Made by a program: the position numbers and the translations under genes. DNA of 64,000 nt from Cryomorphaceae bacterium (GTDB lineage Bacteria; Bacteroidota; Bacteroidia; Flavobacteriales; Schleiferiaceae): NCBI GenBank assembly GCA_024638285.1, contig JAHEKP010000002.1, positions 1 to 64,000 on the forward strand. The letters run 5' to 3'. The notes beneath the pieces are model-generated. The model saw only the letters and a program-made list of their open reading frames with translations. It was not told the DNA's origin and ran no database searches. Positions 37,651 through 46,133 of this stretch are shown here, in pieces (the stretch's first letter is position 1; each line of letters starts with the position of its first letter).

Positions 37651-38670
37651 CTAAAATTTAATTCTAGCTTGAGCACTAGTGCTTAATGGCGCATTAGCAC
37701 CTTCAAGGTATTGATAATAACCAGCGATTCCAATCATCGCGGCATTATCCGTAGTATATTGAAAAGGAGGTAGATAGATGGAGAGTGCTTTTTTTGAACC
37801 CCATAGGGTCAATGCTTCTCTTAATCCTGTATTAGCACTGACGCCTCCAGCTATTGCAATATTTTTAATGCCAGTGGACTTTTGAGCAGCCATCAGCTTT
37901 TTCATTAAGACTTTTATAAGTGCCTGCTGATAGCTTGCACAAATATCATTCAAATGGTCGCTGATAAAATTCGGGTTGATTTTCATTTCTCTCTGTAAGG
38001 CATAAAGGAAACTAGTTTTCATTCCAGAGAAACTGAAATTGAAATCGGGTAAATTACTTTCATTAAAAGACATGAAAGTTGGATCTCCTGTAGCACTTAA
38101 TCGGTCAATATGCGGTCCTCCAGGGTAGGGTAGACCTAAAATTTTAGCCGCTTTATCGAATGCCTCACCCACAGCATCATCAATAGTTTCACCCAATACG
38201 GACATGGCATTAGGTGAACGGACTTCAATGAGTTGCGTATGTCCGCCGCTCACTGTTAAACAGAGAAATGGGAATTCGATCGGTCGGGGATGCGCATCGT
38301 CAATCAAATGTGCTAAAACATGGGCATGCATGTGATGTACAGGTAGGAGTGGAATAGCTAATGCCAGTGCCATACTCTTTGCAAAAGAGGTGCCGACGAG
38401 TAAACTACCTAAAAGACCAGGACCGTTAGTAAAAGCTATGGCATTTAGTTCCTGAGGACCGATATTTGCTACCTTTAACGCACGATCAATGACCGGAACG
38501 ATATTTTGTTGGTGTGCCCGTGAAGCCAATTCAGGGACCACTCCTCCAAAAGCTTCGTGCACTGCTTGAGAGGCCACCTCATTAGACAATACTTTGGTGC
38601 CTAATAAAACTGCTGCACTAGTGTCGTCGCAGGAACTTTCGATCGCTAATATGTAAGGTGCGTTTTGCAT
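37651..38670 (-). CDS. tsaD: tRNA N6-adenosine threonylcarbamoyltransferase
   Basis: The protein has 339 residues from the ATG at 38670 (MQNAPYILAIESSCDDTSAAVL), the usual family start. A frame extension to 38811 overlaps tamB and adds an unlike sequence, so I reject it. The metal histidines sit in PVHHMHAHVLAH; other motifs are TNGPGLLGSLLVG, SGGHTQL, GEAFDKAAKILGLPYPGGP and AGGVSANTGLRE. It transfers threonylcarbamoyl, made by the Sua5-type enzyme at 20.4 kb, to A37 of ANN-reading tRNAs. Its start codon shares bases with that of divergent tamB. Confidence 0.96.
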   Translation of the reverse strand: MQNAPYILAIESSCDDTSAAVLLGTKVLSNEVASQAVHEAFGGVVPELASRAHQQNIVPVIDRALKVANIGPQELNAIAFTNGPGLLGSLLVGTSFAKSMALALAIPLLPVHHMHAHVLAHLIDDAHPRPIEFPFLCLTVSGGHTQLIEVRSPNAMSVLGETIDDAVGEAFDKAAKILGLPYPGGPHIDRLSATGDPTFMSFNESNLPDFNFSFSGMKTSFLYALQREMKINPNFISDHLNDICASYQQALIKVLMKKLMAAQKSTGIKNIAIAGGVSANTGLREALTLWGSKKALSIYLPPFQYTTDNAAMIGIAGYYQYLEGANAPLSTSAQARIKF

Positions 38671-41600
38671 GAAGGAGTCAAAAATACAGCAAAGTTCACG
38701 TGGACGGGGTAAAAATATCCGGTTAGGCGCCTTGGTGACGTTATTAGCACTTCTTCTTTTGGTCGTAGTTGTTATAACCGCTCCAGGAGTACAGCGAAAA
38801 TTATGGTTCACTTTCGTGGAGCCACAATTGGAAAAAGTGAATTTACACTCTGAATTTCAGGGATTTAAATACATTTTCCCAAATTCATTTGAAGTGCAAC
38901 CGCTAAAATTGTTTTCTGATGAGGCTGTCCTGATTAACAGCGAAATCATGGAGGTAACTGAGCTCATGTATTCGAACGGTTGGAAACTTTCAGCATTCGA
39001 AGCATCGGGATTAGAAATTAACTTAGCTGCATTAGAGCTCTTTTTAGCAGAGCAGCGGGATTCTACTATTACTCAGGATTTCAGCATAGCGGTGAGTGAA
39101 CTGCGACTGCCAAAAGTCACTTTGATTGGTGATACTGTGTTATCTGCTATAGCCTTGCAATGCAGTGGTTTGCGCTACAACCGGACGTTGATCATTGATC
39201 ATTTAGCGCTGGAAGGACAATGGGATACCATTCCATTTCAGTTCCAAGGGGCCAGTATAGGCTACGAGATGGACTCTATTCGTGGTAGTGCACAATTAGA
39301 TGCACCAAACATCGGCCGAATGAAAGGTGCCGTTTCTGGTACAATGAATGAATTAAGTTTCGATGGCTCAGTAGAGTTTGATCCTAATTTCAATCGTTTA
39401 CCCACTCAAGTTATAGAATACGATCTTCCACTTTATTTTGATGTCGAAGGGTATTTTCAGGCTTTAGATTCTATTCATAGTACATTCACTTTTAAGAGTT
39501 CAACACTATCCGGAGAAATAGTATGCAACGGCTCGCTCACTCAGGAAATGGCGGTTACTATGCAATTGGATGTATTAGAGAACGGCCGTAAGTATTTTCC
39601 GTCCACTATCCCGCGTGAATTAGTACCGATTGCATGGAATATAAAGGGATTACTAGTTGATGGTAGCGCCAAGAATGTACATGTAGATGCGCGATCAAAT
39701 TACGGATTATATGTATTGAATTTCAATGATTTAAACAGCCCTGGTTATATAGATGCTTTAATAAAAAATACCGGTCTTAAAAATTTAAAAGCGCTTACTT
39801 TTAAATCTGCTGTTAAACCAAATATTTCTTCCATTCTTACGGAGGATTGGAATGCCACTGGCGTTTTTCCAAGTCTTGAATTTTCCACTCATACCAGCAA
39901 GGGGTTAAGTTTTGATTTGCATCACAGCAGTTTTACTGATTCCGTTTGGCTTTCCTGTTTGGATACCCTGCTCGATCTGGAAGGGTATGTGATGAAGGAG
40001 AAAGCGGACTATACCATAGACTTCGAGGCCAATGCTGTTGGTTTAGATTTATTTGATCCTTTAGATTCCGGTCAGGTGATTAGTGGACAATTTCACGGAA
40101 ACTACCGATTCAACACCACAGGAAGTTTAGCAATCAATGAACTTTTACTGCAGCGCCCAAACGATGCAGTTTTCTTACGTTCTCTTCTTGCTGAACACCA
40201 TCTAGAGCATGAGGTAAGAACACTAAGTATACAAAGCGATGTAGCTAATGGCAGGCTAGTTGGAGCCTGGGAATTCCAATCGCTTCCAAAAATCATGGAG
40301 GTAATGATTGCATCTTCATACGACGATGGTACTGTAAAAGTATGGCCAAAAGCTAAGTTGGAAGGGTACCTCAGAGTAGGAGAGGTCAACTGGCTAGCGG
40401 ATTTACTGCATATACCGCTCGCTGTTGAGCCGGGAAGTACCTTAAAATGGGACTATAACAATAGCGGAAGAAACTGGTCAATTGAAAGTAGTATTCGTTC
40501 AGGCGCTTTCGGTCCTTATGCTTTAACGGGTTTAGATCTTACCATGCAACATCAGGGCGCATACTTTGATGCGTTGGTAGCTGTGGATCAAACGCAAATC
40601 GCACAAACCGTTGTGCATTCCTTTAAAGCAGAATCGCACGGTAGTGGCAAGGTTAGAGCCGTTCGATTTACAGGAAGTTTGGCAGATAGTATACCCACTG
40701 TACTAGCAGGCGCATTTAATTATGTACCCGGTCGTGCTACCTTAGATAATGCCCAGTTCAATATAGGTTTAGATACATTCTCGCTTGCTTCAAATAAACC
40801 TATTGAGTGGAATAAGAATTTTATCCAAACCCAAGCATTGGAATTCACCGGGAGCGGAGGAACAATTCATATTGAAGGACGTAGGTCTCTTGCAGATGAA
40901 TTTAGACATAAGGGAATCCTCAGCGCTGAATTGAAAGCACGTCCTTTAAATTATCTCTTAAGAACACCTGAGGCTGTTCTTGGGGGCGTATACGCTTTGG
41001 AATTTCAGTTTAGCGATAATGCAGGAATGGACTGGTCTGCAGCGGCATCCATTACTGAGCTATCCTTAAACGGTACTTCATACGGATCGTTCAAAGGTCA
41101 CTTGAATTTTGCGCCTTTACATTCTGATGTATTCATTTCAGGTAAACTGTTTGATGAAACCAAGTCTTTGGCACTGGTGCGTGGTCATTACAATACTGGT
41201 CGAGATGATCTAGACTTAAGTTTGAGTGTGGATGCATTGAATGTAGCTTCATTAAACCCGTTTTTCCATGAGGCCATAGCTGGTTTAGAGGGCAATTTAG
41301 AGGGTGGCGTACAGATTTATGGTCCACTCAACGGTTGGAATGCAAGGGGAGAGGTTTATTGGAGTGATGGAGCTTTAGGAATACCGCTTTTAGGTGCCCA
41401 ATTTTTGGTTGCTGAAGAGTCGTTGATCTCCGTCTCAGATAAGGGATTTGAATTGGACTCCATCGTGCTGGAATCTAAAGAAGATCAAACTCAGGCAGTA
41501 GCTTGGGGAGGCATACAACACAGCCAATTGAAGGATTTTGGTTTAGACATTCGCGTATCTACAGATAGTTTGCTTGCCATGAATAAGGTACGAAATGTAG

Positions 41601-42811
41601 AAGATATGTTCTACGGTACCGCTGTGGCAGCTGGTGAAATGCATTTGAAAGGACCGGTTGAACAACTGCAATTAACTGTTCAAGCAAGAACGAAAGCGGG
41701 TACACTACTTAAAATACCACTGGATAATCCCACCGCAGTTGAATTACCCGGTTTTATTCGGTTTGTGGATGCTGAATTACCACGAGATACGACACGGTCG
41801 TTTGAGGGGGTCCGTGATTACTTTGGTGCAGATCTAGGAATAGAGGTGACCCCAGAGGCTAAAATTGAATTGGTTCTGGATGAAGTACTGGGAGATATAA
41901 TTCGCGCGCAAGGGAGCGGTTCAATGCGATTAAAAATACTAGAGGATGAGAGTGTTGAGCTTTATGGTGTCTACAAAGTTGATGAGGGAGACTACTTATT
42001 TACCCTACAAAACATCATTAATAAGCAATTTAAATTATTGCCAGGTGGAACAATCGCATGGAGCGGCGATGTCTATCAAGCAGAGCTCGATCTAAAGGCA
42101 GTGTATTCCGTTAATACAGATCTCACAGGACTAGTCACCAGTGCGAACTACAAAAATGAAAAGGTCCCTGTGGATCTGATTATTTCACTTACCGGTCCAT
42201 TACTCTCTCCGCAAATAGGATTTGCCCTAGACTTACCAGAAAGTCCCGCTTCCTATCAACAGGAACTGAACCGCCATTTTTTAAACGAGGAAGCTCTCCA
42301 TTATCAGGCCTTTTCGCTTCTGATGTTGGGCGATTTCTTTCAGCAAAACCTGGGTATACAAGAGAGTATAAACTTTGAATCCTCGCTTGGTAATACTACT
42401 TCGGAATTATTGGTCAGTGAGTTTGGGAGTTGGTTGGCTGCAGGTATAGGAGATTATGTAACCGTTGATTTTGATTATACCACCGGAGCTAATTCTTTAG
42501 CCAATTTCGCCAATCAAGGAGATCATCTAAATCTAGGAGTATCAAAGAATTTCTTCGACGGCAAATTAAAATTGAAATCCTCGTTTGATGTTCCTATCGG
42601 ACAGGAGCAAGCTTCTACCTTACTACTGGGAGATACAGAGGTATCCTTAGACTTATCTAAAGAAGGTACGGTAGTGCTTAAAGCGTTCAATAGAAGCAAT
42701 CGAAATGACCCATTGTTACAGAGTACAGGTCCCTACACCCAAGGCGTGGGCATCCAATTCAAAAAGGATTTTGATCGGGTAACTACTGCGCCAAAAACTG
42801 ATCTTCAATAA
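38669..42811 (+). CDS. tamB: TamB-like translocation and assembly protein
   Basis: The protein has 1380 residues. A short basic N-terminus and one membrane anchor (about 19-40) are followed by a very long periplasmic beta-helical (AsmA/taco-shell-like) region. The C-terminal TamB/DUF490 domain (about 1000-1370) contains ELYGVYKVDEGDYLFTLQNIINKQFKL, LDLKAVYSVNTDLTG and LGNTTSELLVSEFGSWLAA. TamB bridges inner and outer membranes and aids barrel assembly or phospholipid transport. No TamA gene is beside it. Its ATG overlaps the tsaD start codon, and its last 29 bases overlap the convergent gmhB-like gene. Confidence 0.9.
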   Translation: MKESKIQQSSRGRGKNIRLGALVTLLALLLLVVVVITAPGVQRKLWFTFVEPQLEKVNLHSEFQGFKYIFPNSFEVQPLKLFSDEAVLINSEIMEVTELMYSNGWKLSAFEASGLEINLAALELFLAEQRDSTITQDFSIAVSELRLPKVTLIGDTVLSAIALQCSGLRYNRTLIIDHLALEGQWDTIPFQFQGASIGYEMDSIRGSAQLDAPNIGRMKGAVSGTMNELSFDGSVEFDPNFNRLPTQVIEYDLPLYFDVEGYFQALDSIHSTFTFKSSTLSGEIVCNGSLTQEMAVTMQLDVLENGRKYFPSTIPRELVPIAWNIKGLLVDGSAKNVHVDARSNYGLYVLNFNDLNSPGYIDALIKNTGLKNLKALTFKSAVKPNISSILTEDWNATGVFPSLEFSTHTSKGLSFDLHHSSFTDSVWLSCLDTLLDLEGYVMKEKADYTIDFEANAVGLDLFDPLDSGQVISGQFHGNYRFNTTGSLAINELLLQRPNDAVFLRSLLAEHHLEHEVRTLSIQSDVANGRLVGAWEFQSLPKIMEVMIASSYDDGTVKVWPKAKLEGYLRVGEVNWLADLLHIPLAVEPGSTLKWDYNNSGRNWSIESSIRSGAFGPYALTGLDLTMQHQGAYFDALVAVDQTQIAQTVVHSFKAESHGSGKVRAVRFTGSLADSIPTVLAGAFNYVPGRATLDNAQFNIGLDTFSLASNKPIEWNKNFIQTQALEFTGSGGTIHIEGRRSLADEFRHKGILSAELKARPLNYLLRTPEAVLGGVYALEFQFSDNAGMDWSAAASITELSLNGTSYGSFKGHLNFAPLHSDVFISGKLFDETKSLALVRGHYNTGRDDLDLSLSVDALNVASLNPFFHEAIAGLEGNLEGGVQIYGPLNGWNARGEVYWSDGALGIPLLGAQFLVAEESLISVSDKGFELDSIVLESKEDQTQAVAWGGIQHSQLKDFGLDIRVSTDSLLAMNKVRNVEDMFYGTAVAAGEMHLKGPVEQLQLTVQARTKAGTLLKIPLDNPTAVELPGFIRFVDAELPRDTTRSFEGVRDYFGADLGIEVTPEAKIELVLDEVLGDIIRAQGSGSMRLKILEDESVELYGVYKVDEGDYLFTLQNIINKQFKLLPGGTIAWSGDVYQAELDLKAVYSVNTDLTGLVTSANYKNEKVPVDLIISLTGPLLSPQIGFALDLPESPASYQQELNRHFLNEEALHYQAFSLLMLGDFFQQNLGIQESINFESSLGNTTSELLVSEFGSWLAAGIGDYVTVDFDYTTGANSLANFANQGDHLNLGVSKNFFDGKLKLKSSFDVPIGQEQASTLLLGDTEVSLDLSKEGTVVLKAFNRSNRNDPLLQSTGPYTQGVGIQFKKDFDRVTTAPKTDLQ
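38679..38686 (-). promoter_or_regulatory. Predicted -7 promoter box of tsaD inside the tamB start region
   Basis: The minus strand reads TATTTTTG, eight bases before the tsaD ATG, implying a very short leader. The box lies within the first codons of tamB on the other strand. Confidence 0.4.
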
Positions 42812-44084
42812 GGTCGACAGCCGCCACTAAATCAGCAACATAGTGTGCTGGATTCTCTGTGTGTGGCTTCAAACCATGACCCGTTTTTACACGAATGGTC
42901 TCTACGCCAGCGCGAGCACCTGCCTCAATATCTCTAGGGCTATCACCCACAAGATAACTTTTTGTTAAGTCGATATTGAATCGGTCAGCGGCCTCAAGGA
43001 GCATGCCAGGCTTTGGCTTACGGCAGCTGCATTCGACCTTGAACTCCTTAACCTCACCTTCATACCCACTGTGGGGGTGATGAGGACAGAAATAAATGGC
43101 CTCCACAAACGCACCTTCTTGTCCCAATTCCGTTTCCATTTTTTTATGGATTTCATCCAGGGTAGCGATAGTGCAAAGTCCTCGTGCGATCACACTTTGA
43201 TTGGTAACCACCACCACTAAAAAGCCCAGCTTATTCAATCTACGAATACTGGCAGCAGCATAGGGGTACAATTCTAGATCCTCTGGTCGATCTATAAGGT
43301 CAGTATCGATATTGATTACACCATCCCGATCAAGAAAGACGCAACGTTGCTTCTTATTTAAGTTCCGCGCGGCAACCTTTCCGCTTATTAATGCCTCTTC
43401 CACTTTTTCTAATCGGTCCGGCGTGCCCATATCCTTCAGGTATTCAGGTGTATTGTATGCGAACACCGGTAATTTTTCATGTAGGGTAGGGAAAATATTC
43501 TTTCCAAAGTCCGCTTTAACCCCAGGTTCCAAATGTTCAAGTACGACAGGATTAAAAACGTATGCCGCTGCATTTACTAGGTTTCTGTAGCGTAGACCTT
43601 CTGGATGCGGTTTTGCATAGAATGCAGTAACACGATCTTTCTCATCTACTGCTAGCAAATCGCTATCATAAGGATGGTCGTTCGGGTGTACTACTAAGGT
43701 TGCATCTGCGTTTTTATTTTTATGAAAGGCAATCAGTCGACTGAGGTCCATATCCATTAAAACATCTCCATATAGAACTAAGAAGGGTTCTGTTAAATGC
43801 GCTTCGATGGCTTTTACGCCACCCACGGTACCTAAGGGTTGTTCTTCGATATAATAATTGATTTCAATCCCAAAATCTTCACCATTAGCGAAATAAGCTT
43901 CTATATGCTCATACATGTGATTCACAATGAGCCATACCTTCGAAAAGCCATGCACTTTGAGTAAATCTATTTGGTAGGCTAAAAGCGGCTTACCTAAGAC
44001 GGGCATCATTGGCTTAGGCACATCTGATCTAATCTCTGCAAGTCGAGTTCCTTTTCCTCCAGCAAGAATTACGGCTGTTTTCAT
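42783..44084 (-). CDS. Fused sugar nucleotidyltransferase / D-glycero-manno-heptose-1,7-bisphosphate 7-phosphatase
   Basis: The protein has 433 residues. Residues 1-235 are a nucleotidyltransferase: AVILAGGKGTRLAEIRSDVPKPMMPVLGKPLL, GTVGGVKAIE, LYGDVLMDMDL. Residues about 245-425 are a GmhB-type HAD phosphatase: CVFLDRDGVINID, VVVTNQSVIARG, the zinc loop CPHHPH...CSCRKPKPG, and YLVGDSPRDIEAG. Separately these make NDP-heptose or NDP-mannose-like precursors for LPS. Fusion suggests consecutive use of a sugar-1,7-bisphosphate and its 1-phosphate. It overlaps the tamB 3' end by 29 bases. Confidence 0.88.
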   Translation of the reverse strand: MKTAVILAGGKGTRLAEIRSDVPKPMMPVLGKPLLAYQIDLLKVHGFSKVWLIVNHMYEHIEAYFANGEDFGIEINYYIEEQPLGTVGGVKAIEAHLTEPFLVLYGDVLMDMDLSRLIAFHKNKNADATLVVHPNDHPYDSDLLAVDEKDRVTAFYAKPHPEGLRYRNLVNAAAYVFNPVVLEHLEPGVKADFGKNIFPTLHEKLPVFAYNTPEYLKDMGTPDRLEKVEEALISGKVAARNLNKKQRCVFLDRDGVINIDTDLIDRPEDLELYPYAAASIRRLNKLGFLVVVVTNQSVIARGLCTIATLDEIHKKMETELGQEGAFVEAIYFCPHHPHSGYEGEVKEFKVECSCRKPKPGMLLEAADRFNIDLTKSYLVGDSPRDIEAGARAGVETIRVKTGHGLKPHTENPAHYVADLVAAVDLIEDQFLAQ

Positions 44085-44100
44085 TTTATCATATTTGCCT

Positions 44101-44108
44101 CAAACCTA
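44101..44108 (-). promoter_or_regulatory. Predicted -7 promoter box of the nucleotidyltransferase-GmhB gene
   Basis: The minus strand reads TAGGTTTG (TAnnTTTG), 16 bases before the ATG at 44084. No matching -33 TTG is clear. Confidence 0.35.
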
Positions 44109-44180
44109 AGAAACTACATTGGGCTTTTTTCGAAAGATTCATAAAGTTTCAAAAAGACGATATTTTTTTGGTCAAAGGTG

Positions 44181-44210
44181 TTGTAGATTTCAAAAACGCT
44201 ATTACATTTG
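44181..44210 (+). promoter_or_regulatory. Complete Bacteroidota promoter of tRNA-Asp
   Basis: TTG (44181-44183), a 19-base spacer, then TACATTTG (44203-44210), 18 bases before the mature tRNA. This is one of the two best promoter matches in the window. Confidence 0.75.
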
Positions 44211-44228
44211 CAACCCAATCAGGAACAC

Positions 44229-44305
44229 GGTCCGGTAGTTCAGTTGGTTAGAATACAAGCCTGTCACGCTTGGGGTCGCGAGTTCGAGTCTCGTCCGGAT
44301 CGCCA
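44229..44305 (+). tRNA. tRNA-Asp (GTC), CCA encoded
   Basis: A cloverleaf can be drawn by hand. The acceptor GGTCCGG pairs with CCGGATC, the D arm is GTTC/GAAT, the anticodon stem is CAAGC/GCTTG with loop CTGTCAC (anticodon GTC), and the T arm is GCGAG/CTCGT around TTCGAGT. A discriminator G and CCA end it. It is a single-gene unit with its own promoter and terminator. Only tRNA gene seen in the window. Confidence 0.97.
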
Positions 44306-44310
44306 ACAAA

Positions 44311-44349
44311 AAAAGCCCTAAGAGCATTGCTCTTGGGGCTTTTTCTTTG
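44311..44349 (+). terminator. Rho-independent terminator of tRNA-Asp, possibly bidirectional
   Basis: AGCCCTAAGAGC and GCTCTTGGGGCT pair (one wobble) around ATT, with five T bases after and an A run before. It could also end the opposing small gene that stops at 44369. Confidence 0.9.
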
Positions 44350-44368
44350 CACATCATAAAAATGTCGA

Positions 44369-44794
44369 TTATCTTCTCCCTTTAGGTTTCTTGGCCCGGC
44401 TCTTATGCAACTCACAATAACGATGATCAGTCAATGCTTCTCGTTCACATTTTGCACCAGTTTTTGTTTTAAAGACGCATTTACGGAATGCCTTGGGTCT
44501 AGAAGTGGTGCTTTTGGTTCGTAGGAACGGCAACGCACTTGCTCGATCAGGTAAACACACGGAACAGGGTAAAAGACCTCTATCCAATGCCTGGCGTTCA
44601 TCAACTTTAATTTGACCGTTTTTTAGGTACCTGCATCCGTCAATATGGTAACGTGCACCTGAAGGATTAATTCCTCTAGTTGAGAAAACCACTATTTCTT
44701 CGACCAGAGCTGAATCGATAGCTTCCTGCGCATTAACTTTAATGCTGACTAAACTAAGCAAGACCAATGCCTTTATGATTCTTCGAAACTTCAT
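44369..44794 (-). CDS. Secreted small Cys/His-rich protein with two putative zinc sites
   Basis: The protein has 141 residues from the ATG at 44794 (MKFRRIIKALVLLSLVSIKVNAQ, signal peptide); an ATG at 44812 is possible but lies before the -7 box. Two metal-site patterns are visible. The first is His50-x3-Cys54 with Cys77-x2-Cys80 (YHIDGCRYL...GLLPCSVCLPD), resembling the Ada-like module attached to secreted nucleases. The second is Cys106-x9-Cys116-x10-Cys127-x2-His130 (KTGAKCEREA...YCELH), followed by a very basic tail. No enzyme domain is present. Function unknown; a periplasmic or surface nucleic-acid or metal role is only a guess. Confidence 0.7.
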   Translation of the reverse strand: MKFRRIIKALVLLSLVSIKVNAQEAIDSALVEEIVVFSTRGINPSGARYHIDGCRYLKNGQIKVDERQALDRGLLPCSVCLPDRASALPFLRTKSTTSRPKAFRKCVFKTKTGAKCEREALTDHRYCELHKSRAKKPKGRR

Positions 44795-46133
44795 ACGAGC
44801 AAAGCTATTCATTCTGTTTTTTGTCTGCGCATTTTTGACAGGATTCTCGCAATCTACAAGTATCGATTTTGATTACCTGCAAGTAATAGAGGCGCCTAAA
44901 GGTCCAATTGGCTTCATTGGTACTTCTGCAAACTATCATATTAATGATGGAAGTACTTATTTCGGAATTCGATTAAACAACGCTGCAGTAGGCACTCGCG
45001 CTGGGTATTACACCTTTGGTTACCAGTTAGGTAGTAGGTTTATGGTGACTGAGGCACTCAGTCTTCACCCGAAATTAATGTTTACTACAGGAGGCGGCGC
45101 AGAGAGCAATGACGGCTCAGGAGGATTTTTAACCTCAGCATTGCTTTTGAACTATGCTCAAGGCCAATTTAACTTGGGTTTAGGCGGACAATACAGCTAC
45201 GTAAGTACAGGCGTCATCCAAGGATGGAGTCCTATGTTTAGTCTAAGTTTTATGCCGGATTTCAGTCGTAAGCCGTATGAGGTGTCTGAAGCACAGGTGT
45301 TTACGAATATCATATATTCCGTTTGGAATGAGCACAATCGAAATACAGGTTTTGTAGGGGTAGGAGGAAGGCTCTTCGCTGACCGAACGTATAAAAGCGT
45401 TTATCTCACTGCCGCCGTTACGGATCTAGGTGGATATATGGATGTTTATGGCGGATACGGCGTATATCAAAATATTGGAGATTTTAGAGCATTAGCAGAA
45501 ATTAACTTAGGCACAGGGGGCGGGGGTCGCGCTCCCGCCGGTGGTGGTGTACTAACAGGGATTCAAGGTGAATTGCAATGGCATACAAGAGGAAAATTTA
45601 TTGGCTTAAGTTCCGGTCTGCTTAAATGGGTAGATGGACCATTCTACTTTGGCTTTACAGGAGTCCATACAGGAATTGACTTTAACTATACATCGACACA
45701 AAACGAGAACGGCTTTTTGCCTATGGATCTGAGTATCGAGAATAGTATTCGTACGTACTTAGGTGAATCTGGCTTCTCAAATCTAGGTGTTGCATTTAGG
45801 TTGTTTAAAAAAGGCGTTGTTCAACTCCGGGGCGAGAGTTACTGGGCCTTTACAGACGGTAGGGGTGCTTATGCGGAAGGATTGTTTGGCCTGCGCATCC
45901 AACCAAACTATTTGTTCGTAGAAACTCAGGTGGGCGCTGGAGCAGGGGGTGGAATTAACCTATGGGGCGCTGCTGCGCTAGCCTTTGTCAATGCGGGTTT
46001 TGAAATACCTGTAAACGATTATTGGGATGTGACAGGCCGCGGTATCTATAACGTATATTCCTCTCAGGCATTTCCTACTTACGGGTGGCAATTGGGCATG
46101 ACCTTTAATATTCCTTTTAATACCCAATTCTAA
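44775..46133 (+). CDS. Threefold-repeat glycine-rich surface protein A
   Basis: The protein has 452 residues from the ATG at 44775 (signal peptide ending GFSQ, residue 26). Three repeats of about 142 residues are recognisable by their glycine cores: TTGGGAESNDGSGG (104-117), GTGGGGRAPAGGG (246-258) and GAGAGGGINLWG (387-398). Each core is preceded by a strand pair (for example GRGAYAEGLFGLR) and followed by amphipathic strands, giving an all-beta protein, probably outer-membrane or extracellular. No T9SS domain is seen. Its stop overlaps the ATG of a paralogue (TAATG). I know no named family. Confidence 0.8.
   Translation: MILRNFIRAKLFILFFVCAFLTGFSQSTSIDFDYLQVIEAPKGPIGFIGTSANYHINDGSTYFGIRLNNAAVGTRAGYYTFGYQLGSRFMVTEALSLHPKLMFTTGGGAESNDGSGGFLTSALLLNYAQGQFNLGLGGQYSYVSTGVIQGWSPMFSLSFMPDFSRKPYEVSEAQVFTNIIYSVWNEHNRNTGFVGVGGRLFADRTYKSVYLTAAVTDLGGYMDVYGGYGVYQNIGDFRALAEINLGTGGGGRAPAGGGVLTGIQGELQWHTRGKFIGLSSGLLKWVDGPFYFGFTGVHTGIDFNYTSTQNENGFLPMDLSIENSIRTYLGESGFSNLGVAFRLFKKGVVQLRGESYWAFTDGRGAYAEGLFGLRIQPNYLFVETQVGAGAGGGINLWGAAALAFVNAGFEIPVNDYWDVTGRGIYNVYSSQAFPTYGWQLGMTFNIPFNTQF
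44800..44807 (-). promoter_or_regulatory. Predicted -7 promoter box of the Cys/His-rich gene, near-leaderless
   Basis: The minus strand reads TAGCTTTG, five bases before the ATG at 44794, so the transcript would have almost no leader. The box lies inside the divergent surface-protein gene. Confidence 0.4.

Noticed and set aside
38671-38811. Longer tsaD beginning at 38811
   Set aside because: TsaD proteins start near the AIESSCDDT motif; the extra 47 residues are antisense to the tamB anchor and look unlike the family.
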